Part shown: in pieces, positions 6,292 to 9,365 of the stretch
Layout of the letters: every line of letters starts with the position of its first letter
Numbering within the stretch: the first letter of the stretch is position 1
Source of the DNA: CAZUCD01 sp964618855
Lineage (GTDB): Bacteria; Sumerlaeota; Sumerlaeia; SLMS01; JANRJK01
Assembly (NCBI GenBank): GCA_964618855.1
Contig: CAZUCD010000148.1
Span: 1-9,365, forward strand
DNA: 9,365 nt
Direction: 5' to 3'
Made by a program: the position numbers and the translations under genes
The notes under the pieces: generated by a model
Seen by the model: only the letters and a program-made list of their open reading frames with translations
Database searches by the model: none
Told to the model about the DNA's origin: nothing

Positions 6292-8688
6292 TCAAACGGG
6301 TCGGCTGCTGCGCTCGACCGACTTGACGCCGGGGACTTCCAGCAGCTTCTCGCACACCTGCTCCAGTTGCCCCGCGCCCGAGACCTTCAGAGTCAGGCGC
6401 ATGTAGGCCACGCCGGTCTCATGGTTGGACCGCGTCTGGCACGCGTCGATGAACACGTTGTAGGTCCGGATGATGGCCGTGACGTCGTTCAGCAGGCCAT
6501 TGCGGTCGTCGCACTCGATGAAGATGGGCACCGTGCGCAGGTCTCCCGGTTCGCCGTCCCAATAGGCGGGGATGAGTCTGCTCGCCTCCTCGTCGCCGCC
6601 GGCCTTGGTGCGTTCCAGGGTCGGGCAGGACTGGCGATGGACGGTGACGCCGCGTCCCCGCGTGACGAAGGCGACAATGGCCTCCCCGGGGACGGGGTGG
6701 CAGCACGCGGCGAGGCGGGGCTGTATGTCCGTTTCCTCCATCCCGACGACTCGGACGGTGGCCGCGCCGAGCTTCCTGAGCCGGACGGGCGCCGCCTTTT
6801 GCCGACGCCTGCCGACGGCCTCCGGGAACATGCGCGTGAACATGGCGGAGGCGCTGACTCCGCCGAAGCCTATCTCGGCGAGCAAGTCCTCCATCCCGCT
6901 GAATCGAAGTTCAGTCGCGACCCGCTTGAGGGCCGCATCGAGGTCGGCCTTCGTCACGACGAGTTCGTGCTCGTCGATCTGGCGCTCGAGCTGCTTGCGC
7001 CCGTTCTCCACCCAGAGGGCCAGCTCGCGCGACTTGAGCCAGTGCTTTATCTTCGACTTGGCGCGGGGAGTCTTGATGAATTCCAGCCAGTCGCGGCTCG
7101 GGTGGCCGGAGGGGCTGGTTTGGATCTCAACCTTGTCGCCGTTCCGGATCTCGGTGCGCAGGTTGACCATGCGGTTGTTGATGCGCGCGCCGATGCAGTG
7201 CGAACCAACGTCGGTGTGGATGTGGTAGGCGAAGTCGATCGGGGTCGAGCCCGCGGGAAGCTCGTAGACATCGCCCTTGGGGGTGAAGCACAGGACGACG
7301 TCGTCGATGATCCCGCTCTTTAGGCCCTCGATGAAAGTGCCGGGCTCGTTCTCGTCGGCGAGGCTCTCGATCAGTTCGCGAACCCAGGTGACGCTCTCGC
7401 GGACGCGCTCGACGGACTGCTCCCTGCGCGGGCCGTCCGCCTCCTTGTAGAGCCAGTGGGCGGCGATGCCGAGTTCCGCGTGCCGGTTCATCTCGCGCGT
7501 GCGGATCTGGACTTCCGTCACTTCGCCGTGCAGCCCGATGACGGTGGTGTGAAGGGACTGGTAGCCGTTCTTCTTCGGAACGGCGATGTAGTCCTTGAAG
7601 CGGCCCGGAATGGGGCGCCAGATGCTGTGGATGTCTCCAAGCACCTGGTAGCAGTCGTTGTTCTGGTCGCACAGGATGCGGACGGCATTGAGGTCGTAGA
7701 TCTCGTCGAAGGAGAGGCCCTGCTCCTTCATCTTGTTCCAGATGGAGAAGAAGTGCTTCGACCTTCCAAAGATGTCTGCGGTCGGGTACTGGCTGGCGAA
7801 GCGTGCCTTGAGGAAGGCGATGGTCTCGGCGATGCGGGCCTCCCGCTCGACGCGCTTCATCGCGATCTGGCCGGTGAGGGCGCGGTAGTCGTCCGGCCAG
7901 AGCCACCGCATCGCGGAGTCCTCGAACTCGGCCTTGAGCTTGTTGATGCCGAAGCGCCCCGCCAGAGGCGCGAAGATGTCGAGCGTCTCACGGGCGATGG
8001 CGATCCGCTTCTCCTCGGGCAGGTACTTCAGCGTGCGCATGTTGTGCAGGCGGTCGCAGAACTTCACGATCACGACACGGATGTCGTGGGCCATGGCGAG
8101 GAAGAGCTTGCGGAGGTTCTCGGTCTGCGCGTCGGTCTTGGTGGCGAACTTGATGCGCGTGATCTTCGTCACGCCCTCGACGATCTTGCAGACGTCCGGT
8201 GGGAACTCCTTCTGGAGGTCGCGGAGGCTGAGCGGGGTGTCCTCGAGGATGTCGTGCAGGAGGCCCGCGGCGACGCTCGCCCCGTCGAGGTTTAGCTCCG
8301 CGATCAGGTGGGCCACGGCCAGCGGGTGCGTCAGGTAGGGCTCCCCCGACGAGCGCACCTGGCCCGCGTGAAACTGCTCGGCGAGGCGGTACGCCTTGAG
8401 GATCATGTCGCGGTCGCGGGGCGCGACGACCTCCAGGAGCGTGTCGATGGTTTGGGTCCGGATCGGCTTGCCGGGGACGGGTTCGCCGGAGAGGACGCGC
8501 TGCGCGGTGAGCGGCGTCGCAGCGGTCAGGGCCACCTGGGGGGCGTAGGCGGTCGGAGTGAACTCCGCGACCGATGACGAATCCTCGCCGGAGGAGTCCT
8601 TGCCGCGGCCACTTCCGTTCGGCCTGCCCGGATGGGTGGGCGGGTCGGGGGGAGCGGGGGCCTTGGGCGTTTTCTCCGAAGTTTCCAT
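6292..8688 (-). CDS. rel: Bifunctional (p)ppGpp synthetase/hydrolase Rel (RelA/SpoT homologue)
   Basis: This 798-aa long-type RSH enzyme makes (p)ppGpp from ATP and GDP/GTP and hydrolyses it, controlling the stringent response at the ribosome. The hydrolase HD domain is intact, with His in THPLAVAH, the HD pair in GLLHDILEDT and Asp in KFCDRLHNMRTL (about 120-220). The synthetase domain has GRSKHFFSIWNKM, RFKDYIAVPKKNGYQSLHT and EVQIRTREMNRHAELGIAAHW (about 305-415). RFKD is the RxKD form of bifunctional enzymes, not the ExDD of RelA-only enzymes. TGS follows at about 467-527, then the Cys/His zinc-finger-like region (ACCHPVPGE...VHRQSCPTL, 660-691) and a C-terminal ACT domain. About 75 Pro/Ser/Gly-rich residues precede the HD domain. 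ATG 8688 is preferred over ATG 8697 (three codons longer) because AGGG lies 9 nt before 8688 but directly against 8697. It is transcribed divergently from gyrA. Confidence 0.97.
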   Translation of the reverse strand: METSEKTPKAPAPPDPPTHPGRPNGSGRGKDSSGEDSSSVAEFTPTAYAPQVALTAATPLTAQRVLSGEPVPGKPIRTQTIDTLLEVVAPRDRDMILKAYRLAEQFHAGQVRSSGEPYLTHPLAVAHLIAELNLDGASVAAGLLHDILEDTPLSLRDLQKEFPPDVCKIVEGVTKITRIKFATKTDAQTENLRKLFLAMAHDIRVVIVKFCDRLHNMRTLKYLPEEKRIAIARETLDIFAPLAGRFGINKLKAEFEDSAMRWLWPDDYRALTGQIAMKRVEREARIAETIAFLKARFASQYPTADIFGRSKHFFSIWNKMKEQGLSFDEIYDLNAVRILCDQNNDCYQVLGDIHSIWRPIPGRFKDYIAVPKKNGYQSLHTTVIGLHGEVTEVQIRTREMNRHAELGIAAHWLYKEADGPRREQSVERVRESVTWVRELIESLADENEPGTFIEGLKSGIIDDVVLCFTPKGDVYELPAGSTPIDFAYHIHTDVGSHCIGARINNRMVNLRTEIRNGDKVEIQTSPSGHPSRDWLEFIKTPRAKSKIKHWLKSRELALWVENGRKQLERQIDEHELVVTKADLDAALKRVATELRFSGMEDLLAEIGFGGVSASAMFTRMFPEAVGRRRQKAAPVRLRKLGAATVRVVGMEETDIQPRLAACCHPVPGEAIVAFVTRGRGVTVHRQSCPTLERTKAGGDEEASRLIPAYWDGEPGDLRTVPIFIECDDRNGLLNDVTAIIRTYNVFIDACQTRSNHETGVAYMRLTLKVSGAGQLEQVCEKLLEVPGVKSVERSSRPV

Positions 8689-8704
8689 GGGATTCATCCC
8701 TGAC

Positions 8705-8722
8705 CGTTCATGATATTGAACG
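8705..8722. promoter_or_regulatory. 18-bp dyad immediately upstream of rel
   Basis: CGTTCA-TGATAT-TGAACG has perfect 6-bp arms and a 6-bp spacer. It ends about 17 bases before the chosen rel ATG, so it would be in the 5' leader or core promoter. It could be a repressor operator or a leader hairpin near the ribosome site. GTTC/GAAC half-sites recall SOS boxes of some phyla, but the arrangement does not match a LexA consensus I can name. Confidence 0.35.
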
Positions 8723-8734
8723 CGCGGGGGCGCC

Positions 8735-8777
8735 GGACAAACAATAATGGATTTGGGCGCGCATAAAACGTTTGTCC
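8735..8777 (-). promoter_or_regulatory. AT-rich candidate rel promoter bracketed by an inverted repeat
   Basis: GGACAAAC (8735-8742) and GTTTGTCC (8770-8777) are perfect 8-bp inverted arms around a 27-bp segment. With the arms, the segment contains the most AT-rich stretches nearby (ACAATAAT, ATAAAACGTTT). On the minus strand TTTTAT and CATTAT are possible -10 elements, with no clear -35. The position, 47 to 89 bases upstream of the rel ATG, suits a promoter with an operator or a divergent control site. Confidence 0.35.
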
Positions 8778-8995
8778 TGATTCGGTAGAACGGCCACTTC
8801 CCGCCGGTCGGCCACGGCGAGGGGGGAGGTCCCCCCGGGTTTGCAGGTCCGGCTTGGCCGCGGAGGTTGCGCGACGGCCCTGAATCAGGGTTTCGGGGAT
8901 TGCTTGCCGCTTGCAGCCAGGGGGGACGGGCGCCACCATGACGCTCTTATCCTGCACCCACTCATGCGGGGCCCCGGCCCTGCTTCCCCGGCTCC

Positions 8996-9365
8996 ATGGA
9001 CACAAGACGCTACGACGAAGTTCCGGTTAACATCGAAGAGGAAATGCGCGGGTCCTTCCTGGACTACGCGATGTCGGTCATCATCTCACGCGCGCTCCCN
9101 NNNNNNNNNTGGCCTGAAGCCCGTGCACCGGCGCATCCTGTACGCGATGTACGAGGGCGGGTACCGCTCGAACCGGCCGCACAACAAGAGCGCCAAGATC
9201 GTCGGCGAGGTGATGGGCAAGTACCACCCGCACGGCGACGGGGCGATCTACGACACGCTCGTCGGGTTGGCGCAGCCCTGGAGCAAGCGCGCGCCGCTCG
9301 TGGACGGGCAGGGCAACTTCGGCTCGATGGACGGCGACCCGCCCTCGGCCATGCGCTACACCGAG
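8996..9365 (+). CDS. gyrA: DNA gyrase subunit A, N-terminal part (3' truncated, contains an N gap)
   Basis: GyrA carries the breakage-reunion activity of DNA gyrase, the type II topoisomerase that introduces negative supercoils. The ATG at 8996 gives MDTRRYDEVPVNIEEEMRGS, then LDYAMSVIISRALP, the N gap, GLKPVHRRILYAMYEGG, SAKIVGEVMGKYHPHGDGAIYD, LVDGQGNFGSMDGDPPSAM and RYTE. Numbering coincides with E. coli GyrA, which puts the catalytic Tyr122 in MRYTE four codons from the window edge. Position 83 of the quinolone-resistance region is Gly. The frame shifts across 9100-9109 because the 10 Ns stand for what must be 12 bases. No Shine-Dalgarno precedes the ATG. ParC is the alternative, but the PVNIEEEM start and NFGSMDGDPPSAMRYTE favour GyrA. 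Confidence 0.95.
   Translation, partial: MDTRRYDEVPVNIEEEMRGSFLDYAMSVIISRALXXXXWPEARAPAHPVRDVRGRVPLEPAAQQERQDRRRGDGQVPPARRRGDLRHARRVGAALEQARAARGRAGQLRLDGRRPALGHALHR
9100..9109. other. Assembly gap (10 Ns) inside gyrA
   Basis: Ten consecutive Ns interrupt gyrA between ALP and GLKPVHRR. In the family these blocks are joined by four residues, usually DVRD. The last base of the fourth codon (T at 9110) survives and the third base of the Pro codon is also N, so 12 unknown bases are expected. The run length is therefore a placeholder. Confidence 0.9.

Larger units (their letters stand above)
8689..8995. other. Divergent rel-gyrA intergenic control region
   Basis: About 307 bases separate the two divergent starts. 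No credible gene is present; the one sizeable minus-strand reading frame (8694-9005) has no recognisable protein features. The half next to rel (8705-8785) is AT-richer than its surroundings and holds two dyads, listed separately. The gyrA-proximal half holds short GC palindromes: GGGGGG-AGGT-CCCCCC (8821-8836), CCCTGA-A-TCAGGG (8878-8890) and CGGGGCCCCG (8967-8976). CCTGATTC (8776-8783) recurs inverted as GAATCAGG (8882-8889). No sigma-70-like promoter is convincing for either gene. Confidence 0.5.

Noticed and set aside
6151..7323. 390-aa plus-strand frame opposite rel
   Set aside because: Antisense to the conserved TGS, zinc-finger and ACT regions of Rel; low-information composition.
8705..8722. 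LexA/SOS box upstream of rel
   Set aside because: The GTTC/GAAC half-sites are suggestive next to a recA-containing region, but spacing and orientation fit no LexA consensus I can name.
8694..9005. 103-aa minus-strand frame between rel and gyrA
   Set aside because: It crosses the divergent control region and the gyrA start, has Arg/Pro/Gly-biased composition and no domain or ribosome site.
9098..9112. gyrA as a frameshifted pseudogene
   Set aside because: The shift falls exactly on the 10-N placeholder; family alignment predicts 12 missing bases, which restores the frame.

Overview
The window is a GC-rich bacterial chromosome segment with housekeeping genes at both edges and a compact minus-strand operon in the middle. 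The lipobox-bearing protein suggests a cell with an outer membrane. A 10-base N run shows that this is a draft or metagenome assembly. No single marker fixes the phylum. The gene mix (RFKD-type bifunctional Rel, two-domain ABC-2 type permease, HEAT-cyclophilin lipoprotein, few good Shine-Dalgarno sites) would fit the Planctomycetes/Verrucomicrobia/Sumerlaeota-like part of the tree, but that is a weak inference.

Layout: (1) 1-467 (+) is the 3' end of recA. (2) 468-643 is a convergent intergenic region full of nested inverted repeats: a 12-bp outer pair enclosing two opposed 17-nt hairpins that differ by one compensatory base pair. (3) 644-6053 (-) holds four genes. In transcription order they are a 113-aa Spx/ArsC-family CxxC protein, a hairpin, a DapA-superfamily protein, a 12-TM ABC-2 type permease and a HEAT-repeat/cyclophilin lipoprotein. 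The last three overlap (GTGA 4-bp overlap, then 11-bp overlap), so they form one translationally coupled unit. (4) 6054-6291 is non-coding with a small dyad. (5) 6292-8688 (-) is rel, a (p)ppGpp synthetase/hydrolase with both catalytic halves intact. (6) 8689-8995 is a divergent control region with several dyads. (7) 8996-9365 (+) is the 5' end of gyrA, interrupted by the N run and ending just after the catalytic tyrosine.

The housekeeping genes cover recombination and SOS (recA), the stringent response (rel) and supercoiling (gyrA). The middle operon is the unusual part. Its DapA-like protein keeps the barrel pattern but has lost the Schiff-base lysine, the GTTGE loop and the YY motif that define the family's chemistry. 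It is coupled to a permease with no ATPase gene beside it and to an apparently exported HEAT-cyclophilin lipoprotein. These three may form an envelope-linked system without a known description. What it does cannot be read from the sequence.
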